A stretch of 42,500 nucleotides of DNA from JAMLIO01 sp031412575 (GCA_031412575.1 JANODG010000179.1:1-42500); one strand, 5' to 3'; positions 17,470-26,172 are shown, numbered from the stretch's first letter. Program-made: numbers and translations. The notes: generated by a model from the sequence alone, not told the origin.

Positions 17470-19020
17470 ATGTCTATTCGTATTTTACTGGCAGATGAAA
17501 GCTCTACAATAAAAAAGGCCTTCGAAATTGGCTTAAACAGTTATGGAGCTGAGATTAAAAACGTTCAACACGGTATCGACGTGATTGAAGTTGCTGAAAC
17601 TTTTAAACCCGACGTTATATTTGCTGATGTTTTAATCTCAAAAATGAATGGCTACGAAGTTTGTGCTCAAATTAAAAGCCACCCGGGATTGCAACATACA
17701 CCTGTCGTTTTGATGTGGTCAGGTTTTATGGATATCGACGAAGACAAATACATCACATGCCAAGCCGATGGCAAAATCGAAAAACCTTTTTCTGCCGACC
17801 AATTGATAGAACTTATTCAAGGTCTTATTCAAAACAGTCCTGCTCAAGCCTTGGCTCAGACAAAATCTACACCTCCATCAGTTCAAAATGACCGCATGAC
17901 GGTGCCTCCCGGACTTGGTTCAAGAGTTTTAAATCCTCCAATTCAAACAACGCCTCCACCAATTCCGATGAATGCTGGAACAGCAAAGCCATCCATGCCT
18001 TCAGTGGTTAAGCGACAAGCTAACCCAGCTGAAGAACTATTGTTTAAAGAAGATATTAAAATTGAAAATGATCTTTTTGGGGACTTGTCTTCAAATTCAA
18101 GTACGGATTCTGAGGCTGATGATTTCAACCTGGATGGATTTGAAGCTTTAGATTTACAAGACAATTCCAAAAATAATCAAACTGATCCGTTTGGTTTTAA
18201 TGCGGAAGAGCATTTATCAGAAAATAAAAATAACCAAAATCATAACTTTAATTCAAGCTTTTTGGATATTGGTGATGAAGAAGAGGAAACCAAAGAAGTC
18301 ACTTCAATTCCCACAGCCGAACAAGAACGAATTTTGTTTGATAAACTCAAAGAAGATACAGCGATTCGCCATGGTTCTGGTTTTTTAAATCACGATGGCA
18401 AAAAGAATTTATCAGCAGACCCTAATGATCATTTATCGGCCCTAGAGTCAGATTCGTTCGATCCTGATGATTTAGATCTCGTTGATTTAAGCAATAATTT
18501 TGATGATCTGGAAGATTTGAGCCAAGATTTAAGCTTAGACGATTTAAGATTAAACCCTTTGGATCAAGAAATTTACGGAAAAGATCTAGCAGGCCAAGAG
18601 TTGATTGATCAGGATTTGGTTGATCAAGATTTAATGTTAAAAACAAAAGAGTTAGACAATGTGTTTTCAAATCCAGAGGAAAAGTTAAGCTCGACCAAAA
18701 GTTTAAATACAGATTTAAAAACAAATCTTGGTTCAAAAACTATACACAGAAATGTTGCTGACATACATAACTCAGACGCAGGATTTAGTCCTGTGTCCAA
18801 CACTGCAGCTAATTCATCAAGCCAACAAGTTTCAAGTGCTCCTGGTGTTGGCCAACTTTCTCGGGAAGAAATTAAAGCCATAATTTCAGAACAAGCCAAA
18901 GATGTGATTCAGTCTATCGTTTGGGAACTTATCCCAGAGCTTTCAAAACAAATGATTGAAAAAGAAATCAAAAGATTAATGGCAGAATCTTCTGATGATG
19001 CTAAACCGAATTCATTTTAA
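17470..19020 (+). CDS. Receiver-domain response regulator with long acidic linker
   Basis: Residues 1-125 are a CheY-like receiver: acidic pocket Asp9/Glu10, phosphoacceptor Asp53 in FADVLISKMNGYEV, and the switch lysine in KIEKPFS. Residues about 130-440 are a low-complexity, acidic and asparagine-rich linker (for example DLVDLSNNFDDLEDLSQDL, and QELIDQDLVDQDL). Residues about 455-505 are a helix reading SREEIKAIISEQAKDVIQSI then VWELIPELSKQMIEKEIKRL. This end helix (V-W-E-[LV]-[VI]-P-[ED]-L) is seen in many deltaproteobacterial-type receivers. No DNA-binding or enzyme domain is present, so signalling through protein contacts is inferred. The cognate kinase is not adjacent. Confidence 0.8.
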   Translation: MSIRILLADESSTIKKAFEIGLNSYGAEIKNVQHGIDVIEVAETFKPDVIFADVLISKMNGYEVCAQIKSHPGLQHTPVVLMWSGFMDIDEDKYITCQADGKIEKPFSADQLIELIQGLIQNSPAQALAQTKSTPPSVQNDRMTVPPGLGSRVLNPPIQTTPPPIPMNAGTAKPSMPSVVKRQANPAEELLFKEDIKIENDLFGDLSSNSSTDSEADDFNLDGFEALDLQDNSKNNQTDPFGFNAEEHLSENKNNQNHNFNSSFLDIGDEEEETKEVTSIPTAEQERILFDKLKEDTAIRHGSGFLNHDGKKNLSADPNDHLSALESDSFDPDDLDLVDLSNNFDDLEDLSQDLSLDDLRLNPLDQEIYGKDLAGQELIDQDLVDQDLMLKTKELDNVFSNPEEKLSSTKSLNTDLKTNLGSKTIHRNVADIHNSDAGFSPVSNTAANSSSQQVSSAPGVGQLSREEIKAIISEQAKDVIQSIVWELIPELSKQMIEKEIKRLMAESSDDAKPNSF

Positions 19021-19062
19021 TTTTTTAAGTTTTGCCCATGATAACCAAAGTAAAATAAACTT

Positions 19063-19881
19063 ATGAAAACACTAGAACTTATTCAACTGGCTCTAAAAGA
19101 AGATGCTCCATTTGGCGATTTAACCTGTCAAAGCTTAAACCTTCCGAACGAAAAAACCATTGGTTATTTTGTAGCTAAAGAAGATTTAGTTTTAAGTGGA
19201 GCTGACTTTATTTTGGCGCTGGAAGATTTAAGTCTCAACATTGATGTGGAAATCTTTTTTAAAGATGGAGCACATGTTAAAAAAGGGCAAAACATCGCAC
19301 AGATATTTGGGCCTTGGGCGAATCTAGTCATTGTAGAACGAGTCACATTAAATTTAATTGGAAAGTTAAGCGGCATTGCGACGTTAACGCAAAAATTTGT
19401 AAATGAAATTAAGCACACAAATTGTAGAATATTAGACACTCGTAAAACTTCACCTCTTTTTCGCGAACTAGAAAAGAAGGCTGTTTTACATGGTGGTGGA
19501 CAAAACCACCGCATGAATTTATCTGATGAAATTATGTTAAAAGAAAATCATATCTCTAGATGTTCTGAAGACCTTCGAGACACGCTAATTAATTTACGAA
19601 AAAAATGTCCTGATATAAAGATCACCGTGGAATGTCAGAATTTGGATGAAGTTCAAATTGTAAGCCAATGCCCGATCGATAAAATCTTACTGGACAATAT
19701 GGATAATGAGTCTTTAAAAATTGCAGTTTCAATAATACCCAAAAATATCAAATCAGAGGCCAGTGGTAATATGAGCCTTGACCGAGTTAAGTCTGTTGCC
19801 GAAACTGGCGTTGATTACATCAGTGTAGGTGCTTTAACTCATTCGGCCCGGGTTGCTGATATAAGTTTTTTACTTAAATAA
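19063..19881 (+). CDS. nadC: Nicotinate-nucleotide pyrophosphorylase (carboxylating)
   Basis: Quinolinate phosphoribosyltransferase: converts quinolinate and PRPP to nicotinate mononucleotide in de novo NAD synthesis. The 272-aa protein shows EDAPFGDLTCQ at the start, the ERVTLNLIGKLSGIAT helix, ILDTRKTSP (active-site Arg and Lys), HGGGQNHRMNLSDEIMLKENH, ECQNLDEV, DKILLDNMDN and ETGVDYISVGALTHS at the end. The loop after RKTSP reads LFRELEK rather than the usual GLRxLEK; this is a variation, not a loss of catalytic residues. nadA and nadB are not in the window. It lies in a plus-strand run followed by birA. Confidence 0.95.
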   Translation: MKTLELIQLALKEDAPFGDLTCQSLNLPNEKTIGYFVAKEDLVLSGADFILALEDLSLNIDVEIFFKDGAHVKKGQNIAQIFGPWANLVIVERVTLNLIGKLSGIATLTQKFVNEIKHTNCRILDTRKTSPLFRELEKKAVLHGGGQNHRMNLSDEIMLKENHISRCSEDLRDTLINLRKKCPDIKITVECQNLDEVQIVSQCPIDKILLDNMDNESLKIAVSIIPKNIKSEASGNMSLDRVKSVAETGVDYISVGALTHSARVADISFLLK

Positions 19882-19940
19882 ATAGTGTTCAAATAGAAAT
19901 AGATAAAAGATATAAGCAAGATGCAAAAATCGAGGATAAA

Positions 19941-20666
19941 ATGATTAACGTAGGTTTAAGCACTTCTAGATGGGCGAAACAAAATGAAATCTCTTGCTGG
20001 TTCGAACCGGAAACCACAAGTACAAATACTATCGCTAAAGACTCGGGATTTAAAAATGAAGACTCTTGGATCTATGTCACCAATTACCAGTCCCAGGGAC
20101 GTGGTCGAAACACGAACTCTTGGTTAAATGCTGATAGTAAAGGTGGCCAACTTCTTGTGAGCTGGTGTTTTAAATTAGACTCTGCCCCACAACCGATCGC
20201 TTCGCCCTTGTTTGGATGGGCTTTATATAAAGCTTTGAATAATGAATTTGATTTAAACTTAAGTGTTAAAGCGCCAAATGACATCTTTGCGAATTCAAAA
20301 AAATTAGCGGGTATACTTTTAGAATCTGTTTCCCAGGGATCTAAACATTTTATATGTGTAGGTGTCGGTATCAATGTAATGAGCAAGCCACTGGATTTTT
20401 CTGAGGCAGGTAGCCTTTTTGAAGAGATCGGAATTGAAATTAAAGAAGATCGCTGGTTTAGATTTTTGTCGGCCTTAAATCTTAATTTACATGAAGCGGC
20501 TTTGATGTGCCAAGGATCTGAAATCCCTACATCCATTGCCAATGAACTTTTACTCGCCTTAAAAAAATGGCCTGACAACAATGTCACAAAAGTTCACGGC
20601 AACGGAGATCTTACAGTGACATTAAGTGATGGCGAAATTCTTAACCTACCTTGGACGACACTTTAA
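19941..20666 (+). CDS. birA: Biotin-protein ligase
   Basis: Activates biotin as biotinyl-AMP and attaches it to the carrier lysine of biotin enzymes such as acetyl-CoA carboxylase. The 241-aa protein has the catalytic domain and a short C-terminal domain but no N-terminal helix-turn-helix, so it should not act as the bio repressor. Motifs: STNTIAKDSG, YQSQGRGRNTNSW (biotinyl-AMP loop), KAPNDIFANSKKLAGIL (variant of KWPNDI, with Ala for Trp), and VGVGINV. A GAGGAT ribosome binding site precedes the ATG. The next gene starts 2 bases after its stop. Confidence 0.93.
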   Translation: MINVGLSTSRWAKQNEISCWFEPETTSTNTIAKDSGFKNEDSWIYVTNYQSQGRGRNTNSWLNADSKGGQLLVSWCFKLDSAPQPIASPLFGWALYKALNNEFDLNLSVKAPNDIFANSKKLAGILLESVSQGSKHFICVGVGINVMSKPLDFSEAGSLFEEIGIEIKEDRWFRFLSALNLNLHEAALMCQGSEIPTSIANELLLALKKWPDNNVTKVHGNGDLTVTLSDGEILNLPWTTL

Positions 20667-20668
20667 TT

Positions 20669-21235
20669 ATGAAATGGTTTGGCGGCACTGTAGCTGGTAT
20701 CTTTTTAGGCTTCATCTTTATTATCCTTTTTGTGATGTTTCGAAGTGGGTCTTTTAAAAATGTTGATGTGCAACTTTCGCATTACGGCCCATATATTGCG
20801 GTTTATAAAAATCGCTTAGGAGCCTATCATGAAAGTTCAAAAACATTGTATGACGTCGAAGATATTTTGAAAAAGAAAGAAGTTTTGTGCGTCACAACCT
20901 TTGGACTTTATTTAGATGATCCAAATGACACTGAAGCCGAACGCCTTAGAAGTGAACTTGGTTGTTTGTTTTCAGAAAAGTTTAAAGATCAGCTGAATGA
21001 AATTGTTAGCGATCAAACTTTAGGTTTAAGCCTAAAATATTTAGACGAGAAAAAATACATCGCAGGCATTTTTGAAGGATCACCAGCTTTAGTGTCTTTA
21101 AAAGTTTATCCAAAAATAAAAAAATGGGCGATAAAGAACAGATATTCTATAAAACCCGAAGTTTTAGAACTTTATGAAGTTAAGTCTTCAGAAAAAGTTA
21201 AAACCACAGTCCTGTTTGAACTTACCGATCATTAG
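20669..21235 (+). CDS. Membrane-anchored GyrI-like domain protein
   Basis: The ATG at 20669 is preferred to a TTG at 20651, which would overlap birA. The 188-aa product has one N-terminal membrane helix (WFGGTVAGIFLGFIFIILFVMF). The soluble domain resembles the GyrI/SOUL-like ligand-binding fold: QLSHYGPYIAVYKN, LGAYHESSKTLYDVEDIL, then FGLYLDDPNDTEAERLRSELG (family pattern G-x-Y-x-D-D-P with a later R-x-x-x-G). GyrI-like domains bind small molecules or block gyrase; with a membrane anchor, small-molecule binding is the safer guess. It is convergent with the secreted HNH gene and overlaps its 3' end by 14 bases. Confidence 0.65.
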   Translation: MKWFGGTVAGIFLGFIFIILFVMFRSGSFKNVDVQLSHYGPYIAVYKNRLGAYHESSKTLYDVEDILKKKEVLCVTTFGLYLDDPNDTEAERLRSELGCLFSEKFKDQLNEIVSDQTLGLSLKYLDEKKYIAGIFEGSPALVSLKVYPKIKKWAIKNRYSIKPEVLELYEVKSSEKVKTTVLFELTDH

Positions 21236-22319
21236 TCCAATCCTTAAATTCTTCAGGTTTAATGTCTGATGGCTTAAAGATAGTGTGAATGTAATCTTCA
21301 GCTAAGTTGGGATCACCAGGAAGTTCCAATAACATCAGTGCAAACATTGGGTGGAACTCTACAGTCACATCTGCAATATTTGATCTACGATTCAAACTGT
21401 AATTTGAAACTTCAAATAATCTAGTTTCAACAGCTAAAGCATCTTCTGAAATCTTTCTGCCCACTCGTCGAAAAGATAAACCGATATTATATTGTAAGGA
21501 TTCTTCAGATTTTAGTTTTGTAGACTCAGTGACTTTCATCTTGAAGTCAAAAGACCTGTTTTTAAGAAGTTCTTGTATTTGTTTTTCATCTAATTCCGAA
21601 ATGAGCCTTGAGAAATGTAATAAAAGATTAGCCATGGTGTAGGTCGGAACATCTAAGGTTCTTCTAAAAACCGTCACACGATTCGAATCCATCCCGCGGA
21701 TCGGAATATCAGCCAGTAAAATTTCTGTCTGCCGTTTTTTAGATGAGTTGTACTGCCTACGTTTTTCGTTAACTTTGATAGCTCTTTCTAAATGAAGCTC
21801 TCGGTTTTGAAATGCTCCGTAAGAGTTTAGTAGCGCTAAAACTCTTGGGGCGTATGTATTTTTAATTTCTTCTAAGACCTGCAAATCGTCGAAAGTAAAC
21901 TTGTGTCCCTTCAGAGAATTTGTGATTGGATTTGTTGGCGCGTAATTATAGACATTGTCAGGTCCACCTAGAGCTCTGGGAAGGACGTGATCAATGGACA
22001 TGTTTAGAAAATCCAAAGGCTGTCCGGAATAATAATCAAGACCCTCAAAAGCTTCATGCACAGCTATTCTTAGAAGATATTCGAAAGTAAAAAATTGCGC
22101 TTCTGGTGGAAAAACATAATTTTGATGGGCTAATGTGTAGGCCGAAACGGTTGCATTGGAAGCCTTATTAGATTTTGTAGTCGATGATATGGACTCGATG
22201 ATTGCTTCAGAAATTATATGACTAGCCGTCGGAACTTTAAGATAAAAATCGCATTGGTTCGCGAATGTCGCATTTACTAATAAACAGATATTAATGAATA
22301 TAAAGAAAAACAATTTCAT
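21222..22319 (-). CDS. Secreted HNH-nuclease-like protein
   Basis: The start at 22319 is chosen because it opens a good signal peptide (MKLFFFIFINICLLVNATFA, cleavage before NQC); an upstream in-frame start at 22418 would bury it. The 365-aa product carries an HNH-type segment MSIDHVLPRALGG, then NVYNYAPTNPITNSLKGHK at about residues 110-145. The Asp-His pair, the GG and the N...N...K spacing fit the HNH fold, but the zinc-binding cysteines of many HNH enzymes are absent. The remainder is not recognisable. A secreted nuclease that degrades DNA outside the cell or in prey is an inference. Its tail overlaps the GyrI-like gene by 14 bases. Confidence 0.65.
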   Translation of the reverse strand: MKLFFFIFINICLLVNATFANQCDFYLKVPTASHIISEAIIESISSTTKSNKASNATVSAYTLAHQNYVFPPEAQFFTFEYLLRIAVHEAFEGLDYYSGQPLDFLNMSIDHVLPRALGGPDNVYNYAPTNPITNSLKGHKFTFDDLQVLEEIKNTYAPRVLALLNSYGAFQNRELHLERAIKVNEKRRQYNSSKKRQTEILLADIPIRGMDSNRVTVFRRTLDVPTYTMANLLLHFSRLISELDEKQIQELLKNRSFDFKMKVTESTKLKSEESLQYNIGLSFRRVGRKISEDALAVETRLFEVSNYSLNRRSNIADVTVEFHPMFALMLLELPGDPNLAEDYIHTIFKPSDIKPEEFKDWTNDR

Positions 22320-22448
22320 CAGCCAGCTTGCCCCACAACAGTAAAAAGTCCCCTCAGACTTTACTTCAAAATCATAGGTTTTAATTATCGTCTTTATTAT
22401 CTGCAATCCTTGGTCCAAAAATGGTCTTTTTTTGGATTCAATTCACCT

Positions 22449-22544
22449 ATGAAAATGAACTTAAGAGACTCTAAACTAAAATACCTAAGTTTTTTAGCGT
22501 TATTTGTCATTTTATTGGTAAGTTTAGGCTTTATTTTTTCTTAA
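22449..22544 (+). CDS. Candidate 31-aa single-helix membrane peptide
   Basis: ATG at 22449, 31 codons, TAA at 22542-22544. The peptide starts MKMNLRDSKLKYLSF and continues into a hydrophobic helix (LALFVILLVSLGFIFS). A positive start plus one helix is the classic small membrane peptide. There is no strong ribosome binding site. An 8-bp dyad (TCCAAAAA at 22414-22421, TTTTTGGA at 22429-22436) lies just upstream. This could be chance in an A+T-rich gap. Confidence 0.3.
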   Translation: MKMNLRDSKLKYLSFLALFVILLVSLGFIFS

Positions 22545-22554
22545 AAAGGCAATA

Positions 22555-22680
22555 TTTGCGTCGGGTGGGGCGCTGTCTAGTTCACTCGGATTGGCTTTTC
22601 GGGGCGGCTAAAGCACGCCCCTGCCGATCCTCGCTGGAACTTCCGAGCGCACGCCCTCAAGGCCAACTCGCTGGAACTTT
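22555..22680. repeat. GC-rich intergenic island with 13-bp direct repeat and hairpin
   Basis: This stretch just after the topoisomerase VI A gene is much richer in G+C than its surroundings. It holds a 13-bp direct repeat CTCGCTGGAACTT at 22630-22642 and 22667-22679 (37-bp period). Upstream of these is a stem GGGGCG ... CGCCCC with a 9-base loop. The stem is not followed by a T-run on either strand, so it is not a standard terminator. No ORF of note. It may be part of a dispersed repeat. Confidence 0.5.
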
Positions 22681-22685
22681 TCTTT

Positions 22686-23858
22686 CTATACCCAAGAGCC
22701 GCGTTTGATTTTTTCTAGGATGATTTTTTCTGGCATCAGTGGATCTTTGGGATCAACGCTGAATATGGCCTGCTGCTCACAACGGATTTTATTTTTGATT
22801 AAGTAATTTAAGATATCCGCTAATTTTTTATTCTTTTTGTCTCTAAAGAAGGGATCGTTTTCTAATACGTCTTTGGCTTTTTTTAAAGCTCTAGCTTCAC
22901 CGGCATCGTTGGCTTTCACATTATAATAATTTAAATCGTACTTTTCTATGTCTTCAGGTAGAACACCTAAAAATTTCACGTCAGGAGCAGAAAAGTCTTT
23001 GTTACGAATTAAACTTGCGGCAGAGCCAGCTTTTAAAGTTCTAAAAATATTTTGCATAGTGTACGCGTCCAGATCTCCGAAGAAATATATAGGCACATTT
23101 AGTTGTTCTTGGATTAACTTACACCACCCACGAACTCCATTACTTGGAACCCCTTGGGCACCCATCAAAATCGATTTATTTCGTTTTGTAAATCCATTAC
23201 TGACCAGAGTGTTGGCCGTACCTTCTGATTCCACCACTAAACAAAAATCAACTTTACCTTTGGCTTTTAAAGTTAAAGCTTGCGGTTTGTTTTTTGGCTG
23301 AAAGGGCGTTGTTCCTAACGTACTTAAATCAATCACAGCTTTAGAGCCGTCAGTTAAAGTTTCAGTTACAATTAAATTCTGAGAATAGGTTTGACCCCCG
23401 CGATCATTGGCAAAACAATTCATCTCTTCACGATAAACTTCAAGCATGTCCGTGATGAAATCAATGATGGAATCGCTTTCTGTTTGCTCTTCAAAATCTA
23501 TTGGCATTAGGTGTTTGTCTTTTTTAACTAAACCCTTAGCCATATAGTAAAGTTCCCTTTTAGTGTTCACACCACCAGAGTCCACATTACCTAATAAAAT
23601 ATCTAACATAAAAACAGTACGAGCTAATTTCTGAACCGAAGACACGTTCAATTCACTTCGGACCATCTTCCCACCCGGAGTCAAATATCCCACTTTTGGA
23701 TTGTATTCTGAATTATCAAGACTACATTTAATGGATTCTAAAACTGGGCGTTTCGAATTTTCTAGATCCGCAAGCATACGTTCACAAAGCATTTGGGCTT
23801 TGCCGATCATATCTTTTTGACTGACTCCTGAATTAGCTTTAACTCCTGCTTTTGCCAT
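22686..23858 (-). CDS. top6A: DNA topoisomerase VI subunit A (Spo11-like)
   Basis: Topo VI is a type IIB enzyme that cuts both DNA strands and passes another duplex through, using ATP; subunit A makes the break. The 390-aa protein has the winged-helix segment with the catalytic tyrosine in TKRELYYMAKG (Tyr104/105). The Toprim domain follows: CLVVESEGTA (Glu), then IYFFGDLDAYTMQNIF (the DxD metal site). The family usually reads DxDPYG here, so DLDAY is a variant. AAGGTG precedes the ATG. It follows subunit B by 11 bases on the same strand, the B-A order usual in archaea. Confidence 0.92.
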   Translation of the reverse strand: MAKAGVKANSGVSQKDMIGKAQMLCERMLADLENSKRPVLESIKCSLDNSEYNPKVGYLTPGGKMVRSELNVSSVQKLARTVFMLDILLGNVDSGGVNTKRELYYMAKGLVKKDKHLMPIDFEEQTESDSIIDFITDMLEVYREEMNCFANDRGGQTYSQNLIVTETLTDGSKAVIDLSTLGTTPFQPKNKPQALTLKAKGKVDFCLVVESEGTANTLVSNGFTKRNKSILMGAQGVPSNGVRGWCKLIQEQLNVPIYFFGDLDAYTMQNIFRTLKAGSAASLIRNKDFSAPDVKFLGVLPEDIEKYDLNYYNVKANDAGEARALKKAKDVLENDPFFRDKKNKKLADILNYLIKNKIRCEQQAIFSVDPKDPLMPEKIILEKIKRGSWV

Positions 23859-23869
23859 GGATCACCTTT

Positions 23870-25729
23870 TTATTTTTTAGGTCTTGCGACGGTCTTGATT
23901 TTTTTAACAACTTTTTTGGATTCAGACTTAGCGCCCGTTTTCGCTTTAATAGTTTTTTGTGGAGCTAAATTAGGAATTTTTTTGGCATCAGATTTGTCAC
24001 TTGATTTGTCGCCTGATTTAGCGTCTTTAGACGAAGGTTTTTTTCTTAAACGTTTAGCTTCCTTTCTTTGATCTTGAATGGTTGGTTGTGATTCCACATC
24101 ATTCACATCAAATGATCTATTATCTTTTAATGTTTGAAGTTTTTCTTCAGCAGCCTCTAATTGTTTTTCAGCTTCATTCGCATCACGACCTAAGATTTTA
24201 TTTAAGCCCTCTGTGGCTCTTTCTTTTCTTTTGTCATTAGCGCCAACGATAGCAGCTAGGCCGTTCACTAAAATAGGACCAAATTTTTCAATGTGTTTAA
24301 TTTTTCGTTCTAAATCCGCAGCTTTATTTTCACGGTTAATGTGCTTAGAAAGCTTTTGTCCTGTTTGCATTAAAGTTCTGCGGATTTCTTCCACCAGATC
24401 ATCACTGGCATCTACAGTTTCTTTCGAAGCGTTTTTAAATTTAATGAAAGGCGATGTCACACTCACGGCAAAGACATAAGGTCCCATAGGTAAAGTATTT
24501 TTGGACTGGCCCAATCCATAAGCACGCCAGTTGACAGACTCAACGGCTTTTGTGATCGCACATCCTGCTTTATCAAACTGTAATGGCACGCGGTTAGCAA
24601 ATCTCAAGAGCTGCACTTGATCTTCTTCAGCACCACGGTTGATAAATCTGGCAATGGCCACTTCGACAACAACCGGTTTAAAGTCACAAATAGTTGGTTT
24701 TCTGGCGACCACACTAAAAAAATCCACTTCGCCTAAGCGCTGAATACTTTTTGCCAAAGACTCTTCACCAATAGTAAGAACGGATTTCGTAGATGGACTT
24801 TGAAGTTCCGTCGCTTGAATGGCCTGAAAGATTTCTTTAAATTCAGTTTCACTAGTTTTAGCCAAAGGCTGATCTAAAAACTTTTTCTTTAATCCACTTT
24901 TTACAAAATCAGTCATAGTGGCATCAGTGACTCTGGAAAAACCGGTTTTTAAAAAGTTCTTAAGACTTACATTTCCAAAAAGCAAAGCGTGAGTCATGAA
25001 CTCACCCAGTTTCATAGTGTGAGGATGTGGCAGAGTTGACCCTGGAATTGTTGGTAACTCTTCAGTCACACGATCCACTTTAATGATTGGATCATCGTTA
25101 ATTTTATATCTTAAATTTAAATGAGGATTAACTAAGGCCGTACCTTCAAGGTAAGTCATAATTCCGCCGTCACCATTTAATTGAAGGCGACCATCGATGA
25201 TGAATTCAACCTTAACCCCATGTTCGACACCGTCCCAATCTAAGGTGACTTTGTCTTTAACGATTCCTTTGTTTAATTTGATGTCCACATCGATACGCAT
25301 TTCGATGGCTTTACGCATGTTTTTGGTTTTACTACGCACAAAAACACCCTTGGCGTTCGTTAACTGAGCCCAAGTCGTCGCCGCCGAAATACCAATACCT
25401 TGCTGTCCACGGGAACAACGTCCGCGACCAAATTTTGAAGAGGCTAAGTACTCACCGAATACTTTGGGTAAGTCTTCAGGGGATAAGCCAGGACCGTTGT
25501 CTTGAATCATAATGCGTATTAGATCCGCAGATTTTGAACCGCCGACCCCAATTTTTTCAATTTCAATGTTAATTTCTGGTAAAATACCGTTGTCTTCGCA
25601 GGCATCAAGCGAGTTATCAATAGCTTCTTTTAAAGTGGTTAAAACCGCTTTAGTGGCGGAAGAGAAACCCACCTGCTGTAAGTTTTTCGCAAAATATTCG
25701 GCTGTGCTGCTGGAAGTAATTTGAGCCAA
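23870..25729 (-). CDS. top6B: DNA topoisomerase VI subunit B
   Basis: ATP-binding partner of subunit A. The 619-aa protein has the GHKL ATPase motifs: LKEAIDNSLDACED (residues 33-46), IQDNGPGLSPEDLP (75-88) and SRGQQGIGISAATTW (106-120). A helix-2-turn-helix region follows, then the transducer domain with LGQSKNTLP (ATP-sensing Lys). The last 110 or so residues are very rich in Lys, Ser, Ala and Asp and look disordered and basic. Some archaeal B subunits have a folded C-terminal domain instead. The start is a TTG with an AGGGGGG ribosome binding site. The HNH gene lies 87 bases upstream on the same strand. Confidence 0.93.
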   Translation of the reverse strand: MAQITSSSTAEYFAKNLQQVGFSSATKAVLTTLKEAIDNSLDACEDNGILPEINIEIEKIGVGGSKSADLIRIMIQDNGPGLSPEDLPKVFGEYLASSKFGRGRCSRGQQGIGISAATTWAQLTNAKGVFVRSKTKNMRKAIEMRIDVDIKLNKGIVKDKVTLDWDGVEHGVKVEFIIDGRLQLNGDGGIMTYLEGTALVNPHLNLRYKINDDPIIKVDRVTEELPTIPGSTLPHPHTMKLGEFMTHALLFGNVSLKNFLKTGFSRVTDATMTDFVKSGLKKKFLDQPLAKTSETEFKEIFQAIQATELQSPSTKSVLTIGEESLAKSIQRLGEVDFFSVVARKPTICDFKPVVVEVAIARFINRGAEEDQVQLLRFANRVPLQFDKAGCAITKAVESVNWRAYGLGQSKNTLPMGPYVFAVSVTSPFIKFKNASKETVDASDDLVEEIRRTLMQTGQKLSKHINRENKAADLERKIKHIEKFGPILVNGLAAIVGANDKRKERATEGLNKILGRDANEAEKQLEAAEEKLQTLKDNRSFDVNDVESQPTIQDQRKEAKRLRKKPSSKDAKSGDKSSDKSDAKKIPNLAPQKTIKAKTGAKSESKKVVKKIKTVARPKK

Positions 25730-25816
25730 ACGCCCCCCTTAAAGATTTAGGATAGTCCATGACTCCATAGTTTGAAAAGAAATTGGCATGAATGCAAGTC
25801 TAAGCAGTCAAAAAAA

Positions 25817-26101
25817 CTAATTGCTTTTCTTATCGCTTAAAAACTCAACATCCGTTTTGTGTTTTTTATCCGAATTACAAGTTTTGCAACAAGGGACTAC
25901 ATTAGACTTTGTAGACTTCCCCCCGCGGATTATTGGGACTTTATGATCCATGGTGAGTTCATTTTTTTGAAACTCATTTTCACAATAGTGACATTTTTGT
26001 TTTTGAAGCTGTTGATCCCACCAGGGGGTTTTACGTAAAGCCCGTGCTTTTTCCTTTTCTTTTTTAACATGGGCTTCAGGCCAAGGGGTAAACCAGGTCA
26101 A
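25817..26101 (-). CDS. HNH endonuclease-type protein
   Basis: Classic small HNH protein: CHYC, then TMDHKVPIIRGG, NVVPCCKTCNSDKK. The four cysteines (CxxC twice) bind zinc; the His of DH, the Asn and the following His/Lys region form the nuclease site. A TTG at 26101 is preferred as start because GGAG lies 8 bases upstream (94 aa). An in-frame TTG at 26119 would give 100 aa but without a good ribosome binding site. No methylase or other restriction gene is adjacent. It sits upstream of the topoisomerase VI genes on the same strand and could be co-transcribed with them. Confidence 0.8.
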   Translation of the reverse strand: MTWFTPWPEAHVKKEKEKARALRKTPWWDQQLQKQKCHYCENEFQKNELTMDHKVPIIRGGKSTKSNVVPCCKTCNSDKKHKTDVEFLSDKKSN

Positions 26102-26172
26102 TTTCACATCTCCAAACAACTTTTACCCAATCTTAGCTTGTAGGAACGGGTTTTATTTTCTAAAACAATAAC

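Noticed and set aside
18422..18899. Overlapping minus-strand ORFs rich in Leu and Asn opposite the receiver protein's linker
   Set aside because: They are a by-product of the acidic, repetitive linker codons read in reverse; no start signal.
22575..22625. GGGGCG/CGCCCC stem as a rho-independent terminator for topoisomerase VI A
   Set aside because: No T-run follows on either strand.
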